A stretch of 64,000 bases of DNA from CBDFGN01 sp965247065 (GTDB taxonomy: Bacteria; Bacteroidota; Bacteroidia; Cytophagales; Cyclobacteriaceae): assembly GCA_965247065.1 (NCBI GenBank), contig CBDFGN010000006.1:4216001-4280000 (forward strand). Reading direction: 5' to 3'. The notes under the pieces were generated by a model. It saw nothing but the letters and a program-made list of their open reading frames with translations, made no database searches and was not told the origin of the DNA. This document shows, piece after piece, positions 27,812-37,415 of this stretch; within the stretch, counting starts at the first letter, position 1, and the number at the start of each line of letters is the position of its first letter. A program made the position numbers and the translations under genes.

Positions 27812-30800
27812 AAGCCGTCCTCATCATCCTTGTCATTGGACTCTTCTTCCTCCACCCCAAAAGGCACGAAGTCATCTTGCTTGTCCTCCTTAGCCTTCTT
27901 CTCCTTCTTGGAGCGCCTGTTACTGTCTTCGGAGACTTCGAACGTTTCGAAAGCCTGTGGAGCCGCTTCCTGAGGTTCTTCCAATTCGTAGGGCTCTTCA
28001 ATGTCGTAATACAGGTTCCTGAAACGATTGATGAAATACAAGGTTTCCTGAAGATCACCCAACATATAAACGTATTCCCCGATACCGGCTTTGGAGAGGT
28101 TGGACTTCGAGGCTATGAGACCGTTAAACTCGGTATTTGAGGAAAATAGCACCAACCGGTTTTCTTCAAATCCGAAGTAATACCAGGTCGCTGGAGTAAC
28201 CTGAAGAAACACGTTGACCGATTCCCCCTCATAGGATTTTTTGATTTCTACAAATCCATCGATCTTGGCATTGATGTCGGTCCTTTTCACGTTGCTAACC
28301 CCAATTTTGGAGGCACTGTAGAATGTCTTGTATTCATCAGACCATTTTAAATCAACACTTGATATGACCATACTTCGGATCAGATTGGGCGAGATCGACG
28401 CCAGAGGCGTATATGTCTCTAAGGATCTCACCTCATAATCCTTGGCTGGGCGGTCTCCGACGATCTCGGCGACCTTGTACAGCAGAGCGGTCTTATCTGA
28501 TTCGGCCTCTACCAATCCAAGTCTTTCCACTGTCTGAGCCACATCGGTAGCCATTACATCCAGGGCCTGGGAGTACAGATCGAAATTGATCGATAAGAAG
28601 GCATTCAGCTCTAATTCGCTGTTATTCAGGTTACCAGTGCCGCTTCCAGATGCCTGAATGGATACTTTGTTGGTGCTGGTTAAGAAGTTAAGGCCTCCTT
28701 CGAAGCTGATATCTGAAGTGACCTCATTATACACAAAGCTCTTGCCAGCGAAGGACTCGCCGGTGGACTTATAGAAATCGATGATCTTATAGTTGTCATT
28801 ATTTACATCATGAAACAACTGGCCACTGGGAATAAAGAAATCCTCATCATCTGGGGAGCGTCTATCGGTAATAAACGTACCGTACAAACTATAATCCTGG
28901 TCAAAATGGACCCCAGCAGTAAGTGGATCTCCGTTTTCGGTAACGCTTTCATTAAATGGAATGATCACCTCCTGAACATCGGCCGCGCTTTCATATTGGA
29001 TCCAAGTGTCGTAGTTCTCGATGTTTTGCAAATCGAGTTTTACCGCCCCATCAAGATCAAGAACCTCCTTATTGGCAGTCATGGTCATAGTCCCCTTAAA
29101 AATCATTCCAGGAGAAATAATCAAATTCTGGTCGGCACCAATCTGGCCGCTGGAAACCGTGTGCAAAGGCGGTTCCTCAAAGCGACTGCCGCGCTCTATT
29201 TCCTCAGCTACCAATTGGAATTCTCCCATCTTAATGGCAAAGGTGTCCTCCATGGCATTGACATACTGGTAGGTAGCCGATCCTTCGAATTTGTTGCGGG
29301 AGATAATGCTAATATCCCCGTCGAAGAGATTATGATATTCGTTAAGCGTGTCAATCACCAGGGTAGCATTTTCCAGTTCTTGTAATTGGGCATTCTCAAG
29401 GATCATCACCTCTCCTCCGTACGGGGTGATTTTTGCGTCGGCAACTATTATGTAAGGTATTCCCGACACCTGAAGCGTAAGTTCGCTAATGTTATAGAGG
29501 GCCCCGGTCGCGTTAAACGATAAGGAATCGAGATCTTCGCGGGTAGTATAGAAATAGGAGTTGCCAATATCGACGTCCGAGGTTTTTTTCATCGTTATAG
29601 TCTCCTCTGTCAGATCCCAAGTGGCATTGGGAATTGAAGTTCTAAATTGGGCGTAGGGGAAGTTAAGCGCTGCTACCCCTTCTACTTCGGGATTTATATG
29701 GGCCAATCCGTCAACCAGGCTTAGATCCACTTTTACATCCTCTGCTGACAAAACAGGTTTTCCCGGATTATCGGACTTTATTTCGAAGCCAGCGTGTCGT
29801 GCCCGGAACCCGTCATTTTTCAGGCGCATGTCCAGCGAGTTGGTTTCTGAGCCGCGGGTTACGAATTCGCCCTGACCGTACAAACCATGAGACGATACAA
29901 TGGCTGTGCCGTCCAACGTGGCCGATTCCTTGTACAGTTTAAAGGGCTCCTCCAGATTGGATATGTACATACTGTCCTGATAAGGCAACCACTGCATTTT
30001 GAATTGCTCCACTGTAGCATCGGGAAAATCCATATCTGGCAAGCGTTTCTCTTCAATTACGGCCTCAGTTCCGATGGCGACCACGGAATCCATGAAGAAC
30101 ACAAATTCAGGAGACTTAACCACGCTGCTAGAGTACGTAATTTCGCCGTTTGCCCGAAGACCATTACCGTCAAGCTTAAGGTCACTGAACAATTGCCCCT
30201 GTCCACCGTAAACCTCAAAACCTTCAGGCGGCAATTGATGTACAAAACCAAGAGAATTGTCTGGCATCACGTTGAGCGTCTGCTGGAAATCCGGAAAGAT
30301 TCCACCGGAATGGAATGTCCCTTCGAACCCAATGGCGCTGGGATCCGAACTACTTACACTATCGATAGTGAAAGGAGGCACCGAAAAGTAGATGGTATGG
30401 TCATAGGCCCCATCCAGGATCTGGTTATTGTCGAAATAGACAATTGCTCCAATTGATGCTTCGTAAATGGGATATTGAGCATAGCTCTTGAGGGCAGATT
30501 TGTTGTCCGGTTTGTTAATGTATAAGACCCCTCCGGTCTCCACCAATTGGTTGTTAATGTTGTCCTTGCCATCTTCGTCCTCGGCATCAATTTGCAGCTT
30601 AATGGAGTCAACCTGGGGCAAAACCACCAAAAAACTGTCATAGTCGAACCTGAAGTTCTTTCCGATGTATCTGAAGTTACCCGCATTGACGGCCCCGTCA
30701 AATTCAAAATCCCGATTGGATTGGAGCTTTACCTCAGAGTTTTCCGGCTCAATATAAACACCAAGAACGTCACTTATTGTGAAACGCTCAATACCCCTGA

Positions 30801-32775
30801 CCTTCATCTCCTGGGTTTCAAGGAAAAAAGTTGCGTTGGGCAGCGCTGGAGAAACGGAGGCCATTAAAAGGTTGTCGTAATCACGTTTTCTCCACTTGGC
30901 GAGCACATAATGAACCGCTTTTCTTTTGATGCCCACCAAATCCGTTTCAGGATTGTAGTCGATGTACCCATGGTGTTTAAGGTCAATCATAGCACTACGA
31001 ACCTGATTGGGCTTTTGATTTAGATTACCGGCCATATCGAATGAATGAAAGTGGAGACTTCCAATTTTCCTGGAGTAGCCTACCGCCATCAGCAGTGGAT
31101 TAAAAGGGTAAAGGGCCGAAAGGCTATTGAATCTTACCTCATTAAAATACTCTTCAGACTCGAAGATAACCGGCACCTGGTTTCGGGCGTTTAACACCGA
31201 TATATTTAAACTATCCGTAGTGATGTCCCAGTCAAGCAATCCTGCATTTATTTCCATCTTGAAAAAGGAAGTGGAAAATGGCGTATACTTATATCCCGAA
31301 TGATCCCTTACCATGCGAAGCAATGATGATCTCAAGTGATAATTGAATTTCATGGCCGGGTGATAAATAGAGTCGGCGTAATGGTGGATGACGATAGTGG
31401 ACCGATTCGATCGAAGCAGCGAATCTTGAAAAAAGTAGTTCAGCGCGTTGGCTACAAATTTGACTCGCCCGGAGTCAATAGCCACAATGGTGGACAGTCC
31501 CTGATTGGCGGAGGCGGTTGATAATTCGTCGCCTATAAGCGTAAATCCCCCGGTTAAGGAAAGTTTGGGATCGCCAACGTCGGCGTATTCTATGTCATTG
31601 AAGTACGATTGGAATTGCGGGTACCTCGCTTTTACATAGGATTCCCTCTTGACACTTGAGAACCGAAAAGAGCCTTTTATAGGCCCATTTAGCTTTCCGT
31701 AATAGTAAAGAGAGGCATTCTCTGCCGAAAAACGTGGACGGGATATATCAAAATAGTAGCTTTCCAGGTCAGCATAGACCGAGTCTGAATTCAAGCCCGC
31801 CGGAACCCAATCGGTTCTTCCGCCCTCGCCAAGAAACAAGTTGCGGGTGAACATAAAGCTTCCGCTGGTTCCTACGATCAAGGCCGAGTCATATGGAGTA
31901 ACTATTATCAGCGTGGCATTCTGAATTCCCAGGATCGGCCCAACGATTTCTGGCAAGATAACTTCAGGTGGGGTGTAAATCACCTCATCTTCAATCAAGA
32001 ACAATTCATCGGTGGATGCCTCGTTTTCTGAATCTTCCTCAAACGAATCTTCTTCTTCCCAGCTGCTACCCAAATCGCCTGAATCATCATTTCCCCAGCC
32101 TTCATTCCCCCAGCCTTCTCCACCATCCTCTGAGCCCCAGCCGCCACCCGAGTTAGCGCCCCAACCATCATCGGCATCAAGGTCCATTTGGGCAATTTCC
32201 GCTTCATCCACAAATTCGTCCTCTTCCTCCTGAAATTCCTCTTGGGCGATCTCAGGAATAGGTGGCTCGATGAACTCAAATTGAAACTCACCCTCCGCGA
32301 TGTAAACACGATTATAGTTTGAAAAGTAAAGGGTTCGGTATTTTAGGAATTCGTTGAGCAACGTGAGGTAGCTCCGTATCCTAGTGGCGTTGTAAGCTTC
32401 CACGACTTTCTGACTTATTTCAATCAAATCCGCGAATTCCGTGGCAGGAACTTCCGGGTGATCACTGGCAATCACCAGGTTGTCGAAATAGGTTTTCAGC
32501 GCTGACCTGGAGTTTAGATTCTTTTTCCTCAAGAGCCGGTGCGAGGTGGCTAATATGATCTCTTTTTGACTCTGATCCAGCCCAGTCGCCCACAGGCCTT
32601 CGAAACCAAGCGCCGTTGAGGTTGATGTGCTGTCCTGCAAGATTGAAGATGAAAAGGAAAACATCGCATCAACGGCTTTCCCGAAGCCTTCCGCCGAATC
32701 TGGCAATTCCAGGCGTTGCCCTCTTAATTCCACGGAGAGAGTCAAGACAACCAATAAGAAGATGAAATGCTTCAT
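27808..32775 (-). CDS. Large secreted protein of unknown function with Trp/Gly/acidic low-complexity segment
   Basis: 1655 residues. Signal peptide (FIFLLVVLTLSVELRG). An N-terminal helical part (about 30-170) is followed by a low-complexity stretch (about 190-270) made of Asp, Glu, Ser, Gly and repeated GWG units (GGGWGSEDGGEGWGNEGWGN). Then comes a very long beta-rich region without recognisable enzyme motifs, containing many strand-turn repeats that resemble AsmA-like or large beta-helix/solenoid scaffolds. The C-terminus is again charged (SKKEKKAKEDKQDD, then an acidic tail ending DEDGF). I do not recognise the family; proteins of this size and layout occur in Cytophagales. Probably periplasmic or cell-surface. 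Translationally coupled to plsY by the 4-bp overlap, and 29 bp after a small gene, which suggests an envelope role. Confidence 0.8.
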   Translation of the reverse strand: MKHFIFLLVVLTLSVELRGQRLELPDSAEGFGKAVDAMFSFSSSILQDSTSTSTALGFEGLWATGLDQSQKEIILATSHRLLRKKNLNSRSALKTYFDNLVIASDHPEVPATEFADLIEISQKVVEAYNATRIRSYLTLLNEFLKYRTLYFSNYNRVYIAEGEFQFEFIEPPIPEIAQEEFQEEEDEFVDEAEIAQMDLDADDGWGANSGGGWGSEDGGEGWGNEGWGNDDSGDLGSSWEEEDSFEEDSENEASTDELFLIEDEVIYTPPEVILPEIVGPILGIQNATLIIVTPYDSALIVGTSGSFMFTRNLFLGEGGRTDWVPAGLNSDSVYADLESYYFDISRPRFSAENASLYYYGKLNGPIKGSFRFSSVKRESYVKARYPQFQSYFNDIEYADVGDPKLSLTGGFTLIGDELSTASANQGLSTIVAIDSGRVKFVANALNYFFQDSLLRSNRSTIVIHHYADSIYHPAMKFNYHLRSSLLRMVRDHSGYKYTPFSTSFFKMEINAGLLDWDITTDSLNISVLNARNQVPVIFESEEYFNEVRFNSLSALYPFNPLLMAVGYSRKIGSLHFHSFDMAGNLNQKPNQVRSAMIDLKHHGYIDYNPETDLVGIKRKAVHYVLAKWRKRDYDNLLMASVSPALPNATFFLETQEMKVRGIERFTISDVLGVYIEPENSEVKLQSNRDFEFDGAVNAGNFRYIGKNFRFDYDSFLVVLPQVDSIKLQIDAEDEDGKDNINNQLVETGGVLYINKPDNKSALKSYAQYPIYEASIGAIVYFDNNQILDGAYDHTIYFSVPPFTIDSVSSSDPSAIGFEGTFHSGGIFPDFQQTLNVMPDNSLGFVHQLPPEGFEVYGGQGQLFSDLKLDGNGLRANGEITYSSSVVKSPEFVFFMDSVVAIGTEAVIEEKRLPDMDFPDATVEQFKMQWLPYQDSMYISNLEEPFKLYKESATLDGTAIVSSHGLYGQGEFVTRGSETNSLDMRLKNDGFRARHAGFEIKSDNPGKPVLSAEDVKVDLSLVDGLAHINPEVEGVAALNFPYAQFRTSIPNATWDLTEETITMKKTSDVDIGNSYFYTTREDLDSLSFNATGALYNISELTLQVSGIPYIIVADAKITPYGGEVMILENAQLQELENATLVIDTLNEYHNLFDGDISIISRNKFEGSATYQYVNAMEDTFAIKMGEFQLVAEEIERGSRFEEPPLHTVSSGQIGADQNLIISPGMIFKGTMTMTANKEVLDLDGAVKLDLQNIENYDTWIQYESAADVQEVIIPFNESVTENGDPLTAGVHFDQDYSLYGTFITDRRSPDDEDFFIPSGQLFHDVNNDNYKIIDFYKSTGESFAGKSFVYNEVTSDISFEGGLNFLTSTNKVSIQASGSGTGNLNNSELELNAFLSINFDLYSQALDVMATDVAQTVERLGLVEAESDKTALLYKVAEIVGDRPAKDYEVRSLETYTPLASISPNLIRSMVISSVDLKWSDEYKTFYSASKIGVSNVKRTDINAKIDGFVEIKKSYEGESVNVFLQVTPATWYYFGFEENRLVLFSSNTEFNGLIASKSNLSKAGIGEYVYMLGDLQETLYFINRFRNLYYDIEEPYELEEPQEAAPQAFETFEVSEDSNRRSKKEKKAKEDKQDDFVPFGVEEEESNDKDDEDGF

Positions 32776-32804
32776 AATGGGATAAACCAGCCCGTACGCT
32801 TAAT

Positions 32805-32999
32805 TTACAAGTTACTAATTTTGGAGTGGTATTGATAAATGCAGGCTGCACGAGCATCCTGAACCATCTTTTGCAATGATGTGAATGCTAATAAGTCGGC
32901 CGCTGCATCGATTTGGTTGACGTCGTACGGGTAAAATGCCGAGATCGTCAAAGCTCCCCTGGCATCAAATAATTCAGCATAGATGTTCAACTGGTTCAT
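32805..32999 (-). CDS. Small protein of unknown function (64 residues)
   Basis: ATG 32999 with GGGAAAG upstream opens a 64-residue frame, MNQLNIYAELFDARGALTIS through QYHSKISNL. The sequence alternates beta (NIYAELFDARG, ALTISAFYPY) and helix (QIDAAADLLAFTSLQKMVQDA), as in a small folded protein. No signal peptide and no recognised family. It lies between the DUF6150 gene and the 1655-residue gene in the same direction. Confidence 0.45.
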   Translation of the reverse strand: MNQLNIYAELFDARGALTISAFYPYDVNQIDAAADLLAFTSLQKMVQDARAACIYQYHSKISNL

Positions 33000-33128
33000 G
33001 ATTTCTTTCCCGACAAGGTTGGCCAAGGGAAGGTAAGAGTTTTTAGTTTTAACGTTGTAAATTGAAGCTCTGGTACAATATTGCTTCGGGTTTGTGCGAT
33101 GCCGTTATTTCAATGAGCCCCATCGTCA

Positions 33129-33464
33129 TCATTTACAACCGGCAAACGTGTCCGATTCCGTAAAATAAACGGAGAAGTGGGAATCGCGCCGTTCTTCCAC
33201 GAAGTAGACCGTAAAGTCGGCCAGGCTTCTTTTTTCAGTAAAGAACCAGATGCCAGACCGGTCAGCAAAAAGCTGGTTCTCCTCTTCGAAGATTAAAATA
33301 TCGGCGAAGGCTTCGGTCGTTTCCTCATAGATATAGAAATCTACCCGTTCCGGTTCCGGGGCGACATAGATCACACCATACACGCGACAAGGATCCATTA
33401 AGGTCGGCCCCATAAGGAACGAGCAGAGACCTATAAACGGGATGACCAGCCAGTTGCGGTACAA
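33129..33464 (-). CDS. DUF6150 family secreted protein
   Basis: 111 residues beginning with a hydrophobic signal segment (WLVIPFIGLCSFLMG). The mature part repeats a short pattern, V(D)FYIYEETTEAFADI, LIFEEENQLFADRSGIWFFTE, ADFTVYFVEERRDSHFSVYF, typical of what I recall as DUF6150: small beta-repeat proteins of Bacteroidota with recurring AD and aromatic strands. A Cys near each end (PCRVYG and the C-terminal GCK) could form a disulfide. Starts at TTG 33464, 1 bp after the tpiA stop. Function unknown. Confidence 0.6.
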   Translation of the reverse strand: MYRNWLVIPFIGLCSFLMGPTLMDPCRVYGVIYVAPEPERVDFYIYEETTEAFADILIFEEENQLFADRSGIWFFTEKRSLADFTVYFVEERRDSHFSVYFTESDTFAGCK

Positions 33465-33465
33465 T

Positions 33466-34227
33466 TTAGTACGAATTGATTATGTCCATAAAATCCCTGG
33501 CCTTCAGGGATGCTCCTCCAATCAGTCCACCATCGACATCCCGACATGAGAATATATCAGAGGCATTACCCGGATTGCAACTTCCTCCATACAATAGTGT
33601 GGTTGATTCAGCAATTTCGGTGCCGTATTTCTCAACCAGGTGTCCACGGATCCTTTGATGCATTTCTTGGGCCTGGTTGGGACTAGCGGTCACACCGGTG
33701 CCTATTGCCCAAATCGGTTCATAGGCAATTACCAATTGTGAGAATTGTTGTTGACTAAGATGAAATACTCCCTCGGTGATTTGATTGCACACAAAATCGA
33801 AATGCTGCCCTTGCTCTCGAATTCTCAGTTGCTCGCCACAACAAAAAATGGGAGTCAGCCCGGCCTCCAGGATGAGGTCAACTTTTTGGGCCAATTGTTC
33901 CGAGCCTTCAGCAAAGTATTGTCTTCTTTCGCTGTGGCCAATTATTACATATGATGCTCCAACAGACTTAATCATGGACAGGCCAACCTCTCCGGTGTAA
34001 GCACCGGAGGCTTTTTCATAGCAGTTCTGGGCGGATGAAAAAATATTCGGATGACCAGTTACCAGATCGGACACAGCTTTGAGATGCACAAATGGAGGCG
34101 CTAGAATAATTGAAACCTCGTCTTTGAGTTCCAAGCCCACCAGGTCCACTATTTCCTTCACCAGGGCAATAGCATCTTGATGATCCTTGTTCATTTTCCA
34201 ATTTCCGGCTACAATTTTCTTTCTCAT
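33466..34227 (-). CDS. tpiA: Triosephosphate isomerase
   Basis: 253 residues, normal length. Interconverts dihydroxyacetone phosphate and glyceraldehyde 3-phosphate in glycolysis. N-terminal GNWKMNK with the active-site Lys, catalytic His in IIGHSERR, catalytic Glu in YEPIWAIGTG with the flexible loop, and the phosphate-binding LYGGSCNPGN and GLIGGASL. Located 33 bp after uvrA in the same direction. Confidence 0.96.
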   Translation of the reverse strand: MRKKIVAGNWKMNKDHQDAIALVKEIVDLVGLELKDEVSIILAPPFVHLKAVSDLVTGHPNIFSSAQNCYEKASGAYTGEVGLSMIKSVGASYVIIGHSERRQYFAEGSEQLAQKVDLILEAGLTPIFCCGEQLRIREQGQHFDFVCNQITEGVFHLSQQQFSQLVIAYEPIWAIGTGVTASPNQAQEMHQRIRGHLVEKYGTEIAESTTLLYGGSCNPGNASDIFSCRDVDGGLIGGASLKARDFMDIINSY

Positions 34228-34260
34228 ATTTTTAGGATTGGTAAAGTTTGATAGAATTCG

Positions 34261-37122
34261 TCAGCCAACAATTTTTTCGCGAAGATACCGGGCCGTCTGG
34301 TTGGTATCTTCCTTGATCAAATCCTCGGGGATACCGGTGAAGTTGACGCGCCCACCATTGTCGCCCCCCTCCGGACCCAGGTCAATGATCCAGTCAGCTG
34401 ACTTTATTATCTCCATGTTATGTTCTATTATCACCACGCTATTACCCATTTCGATCAGAGCATCCAGCGCAATCAGAAGTTTCTTAATGTCATGGAAATG
34501 CAAACCGGTGGTAGGTTCATCAAAAATAAACAACACCTTATCTTTAGGCGAAATGGGATTGGATGAGGTTCCTTTCCCTAAGAATGAAGCAAGTTTAACC
34601 CTTTGGGCCTCTCCTCCGCTCAGGGTGTTGGAGGCCTGCCCTAATCCAATGTACCCTAGCCCTACGTCGAAAAGTGGGGTAAGTCGATTAATCACGGTAG
34701 ATGAGCCGGTAAAAAAGTCCAGGCTTTGCTCCACGGTCAATTCCAGAACCTCTGCTATGGATTTACTATTATGCTTGACATCCAGGATCTCGTCTTTGAA
34801 TCTCTTGCCTTGGCAGCTTTCGCACTTCAATTGGATATCTGCCATAAACTGCATTTCAATTCGGATAATACCCTCGCCTTGACACATCTCGCATCGGCCG
34901 CTATCCACGTTAAAGGAGAAATGTGCCGGCTTATATCCTCGCTGGATTGAAAGAGGTTCCTCGGCAAAGAGCTGACGAATTCCGTCATAGGCTTTTACAT
35001 AGGTCACCGGGTTAGACCGGGATGATTTCCCGATCGGATTTTGGTCTACAAATTCAATCCGGGTAATTTTTTCGTAGTCTCCCTCTAGCCGGTCAAACTT
35101 TCCAGTTGACTCTCCCATTTGGCCCAAGTTTTTCCCTATCGCCGGATGTAGGACCTTTTGGATCAGTGTCGATTTACCCGATCCACTGACGCCAGTTATA
35201 ACACAAAGGATATCCAAAGGAACCTCAACATCGATGTTATTTAGATTGTTTTCCCTTGCTCCAATTATCTTTATTGAATCCTTCCATTTTCGCCGCTGTA
35301 CCGGAAGTTCGATTCTGTCAAGACCCAGCATATAGCGGGCGGTATAGGACTCGCTAGACGAATCAAGCTGTTGCAAAGTACCCTGAAATACAATATTTCC
35401 ACCATGTACACCAGCTCCAGGACCGAGATCCACTATCTGGTCAGCAGCTTTCATGATCTCCTCTTCGTGCTCGACCACGATCACGGTGTTGCCGAGGTTC
35501 CGTAGAGTAGTCAGAACCGATATCAGGCGATGAGTGTCCCTGGGGTGAAGACCTATGCTTGGTTCATCCAGGATATACATCGAACCCACCAGGGCACTTC
35601 CCAGGGATGTGGCCAATTTGATCCTTTGATACTCTCCTCCAGATAGTGTGCTTGTAAGGCGATTGAGGGTTAGATAGCCCAGGCCGACCCGTTTCATGTA
35701 ATCCAGACGGCTGGTCAGTTCCTTAACGATTCTGCTCGCAATTTGCTCTTCGAACCGACTAAGTTTTATCCTCTTAAAAACCTTGCACACTTCATCAATC
35801 GGCATGAGTACAAGGTCGGTTATCGAATGGTTCTTGACCTTTACATAGGAAGCATCTTTTCGCAACCGCGTCCCACGACAGTCAGGACATACGGTACGGC
35901 CACGATATCTGCTCAATAGAACCCGGTACTGTATTTTGTGGGATTTGGATTCAACGAATTTAAAGAACGCGCTGATACCTTTAAAATGGTTATTTCCCTT
36001 CCAGAGTAGGTCTTTTTGCTCTTGGGTAAGTTCATGGAAGGTTCGGTGAATTGGAAAATCGATTTCCATCGCCCGTGACACCAGCCGATCCAGCCACCTT
36101 TTCATCGCTTGGCTCCGCCATGGCGCAATAGCCCCTTCATAAACCGATAGATTCTTGTCGGGAATTACCAGGTCTTCGTCAATGCCTAGGATCTTGCCGA
36201 ATCCCTCGCACCTCCGACAGGCCCCATATGGATTGTTGAAGGTAAAAAGATTAACGCTCGGCTCCTCAAAGTGAATCCCATCCTGTTCAAATCGGTCGGA
36301 GTAGGATACAGGATCTTTCCCCTCAATTTGGATCTTGCAAATTCCCTCACCCTCAAAAAAAGCTGTTTGCACTGAGTCGCTAAGCCTGAACAGTAGGTCC
36401 TCCTGGCGGCCGTCCCGGGCATTTTCATCAAATTGAACTGAAGTGCGATCAATTAGGATGTCGATCTCAACATCCGAAAATTGTTCAGGGCGATCTTCAA
36501 GGAAGTCCTCTATGAAATGGATATCCTCACCTACTTTAACCCGGGTGTATCCCTTGCTAAGAAGAATGTCCAATTCTTTGGTTAAATCACGGCCAGCTTT
36601 GACTTTCAGCGGGCATAATATCATCAAGCGGCTCGATTCCGGATTCTCAAAAATTCTGTCCACCACGTCGGATACTGTTTGCTTAGAAACCTCTTCACCG
36701 CTTATCGGCGAATGGGTAACGCCAATTCGAGCAAATAACAGCTTCAGATAATCGTAGATCTCGGTGGTAGTCCCCACTGTGGACCTTGGGTTACGTGTAT
36801 TCACTTTTTGTTCTATCGCAATCGCCGGGGATACTCCCTTAATGTATTCCACCTCTGGTTTTTCCATTCGTCCCAGAAATTGGCGTGCGTAGGAACTCAA
36901 GCTCTCAACGTACATCCGCTGGCCTTCGGCAAAGAGAGTATCGAAGGCTAATGACGATTTTCCAGATCCCGATAGGCCTGTGATTACGATTAGTTTATTT
37001 CTGGGCAGGGCAACCGAAAGATTGCGGAGATTATTGACTCTGGCACCTTTGATAATGATATAATGATGAGGATCCAACTGGTCCACATCGTATTTAGAGG
37101 TCTGAGGGTCGTCAATAATCAT
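34261..37122 (-). CDS. uvrA: Excinuclease ABC subunit A
   Basis: 953 residues. DNA-damage sensor of nucleotide excision repair. Two ABC modules: first Walker A TGLSGSGKSSLAFDT, second TGVSGSGKSTL; signatures LSGGEYQRIKLATSLG and LSGGEAQRVKLASFLG; zinc-binding cysteine pairs in CRRCEGFGKI, CPDCRGTRL, CEMCQGEG and CESCQG. Start ATG 37122 is preferred; the frame is open to a TTG at 37152, which would add ten residues not expected for the family. Confidence 0.95.
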   Translation of the reverse strand: MIIDDPQTSKYDVDQLDPHHYIIIKGARVNNLRNLSVALPRNKLIVITGLSGSGKSSLAFDTLFAEGQRMYVESLSSYARQFLGRMEKPEVEYIKGVSPAIAIEQKVNTRNPRSTVGTTTEIYDYLKLLFARIGVTHSPISGEEVSKQTVSDVVDRIFENPESSRLMILCPLKVKAGRDLTKELDILLSKGYTRVKVGEDIHFIEDFLEDRPEQFSDVEIDILIDRTSVQFDENARDGRQEDLLFRLSDSVQTAFFEGEGICKIQIEGKDPVSYSDRFEQDGIHFEEPSVNLFTFNNPYGACRRCEGFGKILGIDEDLVIPDKNLSVYEGAIAPWRSQAMKRWLDRLVSRAMEIDFPIHRTFHELTQEQKDLLWKGNNHFKGISAFFKFVESKSHKIQYRVLLSRYRGRTVCPDCRGTRLRKDASYVKVKNHSITDLVLMPIDEVCKVFKRIKLSRFEEQIASRIVKELTSRLDYMKRVGLGYLTLNRLTSTLSGGEYQRIKLATSLGSALVGSMYILDEPSIGLHPRDTHRLISVLTTLRNLGNTVIVVEHEEEIMKAADQIVDLGPGAGVHGGNIVFQGTLQQLDSSSESYTARYMLGLDRIELPVQRRKWKDSIKIIGARENNLNNIDVEVPLDILCVITGVSGSGKSTLIQKVLHPAIGKNLGQMGESTGKFDRLEGDYEKITRIEFVDQNPIGKSSRSNPVTYVKAYDGIRQLFAEEPLSIQRGYKPAHFSFNVDSGRCEMCQGEGIIRIEMQFMADIQLKCESCQGKRFKDEILDVKHNSKSIAEVLELTVEQSLDFFTGSSTVINRLTPLFDVGLGYIGLGQASNTLSGGEAQRVKLASFLGKGTSSNPISPKDKVLFIFDEPTTGLHFHDIKKLLIALDALIEMGNSVVIIEHNMEIIKSADWIIDLGPEGGDNGGRVNFTGIPEDLIKEDTNQTARYLREKIVG

Positions 37123-37246
37123 GACCGGGCAAAGATAACATGGTTTGCCCAAAAGACTTGGCTGGTGGTTACCTAATGGAGGCTGCGAGAATAAAGGGAT
37201 AAACCGAATAAAACGAAGGACAATTAGGAATATTGTGTAGAATTAG

Positions 37247-37260
37247 AAATTGTACAATTT
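37247..37260. repeat. 14-bp perfect palindrome between uvrA and the sigma-factor gene
   Basis: AAATTGTACAATTT at 37247-37260, 34 bp upstream of the -33 element of the sigma-factor promoter and 125 bp upstream of the uvrA start. Its position suits an operator of either divergent gene, but AT-rich palindromes can arise by chance. Confidence 0.35.
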
Positions 37261-37293
37261 TTAAGATAATTAGTAAAAATCCCCCATTTTATT

Positions 37294-37325
37294 TTTGCAA
37301 CTTCATAACCGTTTACATACATTTG
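37294..37325 (+). promoter_or_regulatory. Promoter of the sigma-factor gene
   Basis: TTTG at 37294-37297 and TACATTTG at 37318-37325, separated by 20 bp: an exact fit to the Bacteroidota housekeeping promoter TTTG-N19-21-TANNTTTG. Predicted transcription start near 37332, giving a leader of about 84 nt before ATG 37416. The leader contains the short hairpin candidate CTCTCTTAAAAAAAGAG. Confidence 0.65.
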
Positions 37326-37415
37326 GCTCTCTCTTAAAAAAAGAGCTCACATCTTTTAACCCAAGACACGCAATATGGAATAGACCTCTACGTTAACTAA
37401 AACTGAGGGCTGGTG

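Noticed and set aside
27676..28140. Plus-strand frame of about 150 residues with hydrophobic stretches
   Set aside because: Antisense of plsY and of the charged tail of the upstream protein; the hydrophobicity derives from the opposite strand.
31968..32309. Long Ser/Pro/Glu-rich and Lys/Arg-rich frames overlapping the giant gene on either strand
   Set aside because: They are mirror images of the GWG/acidic low-complexity stretch of the 1655-residue protein; biased codons keep other frames open.
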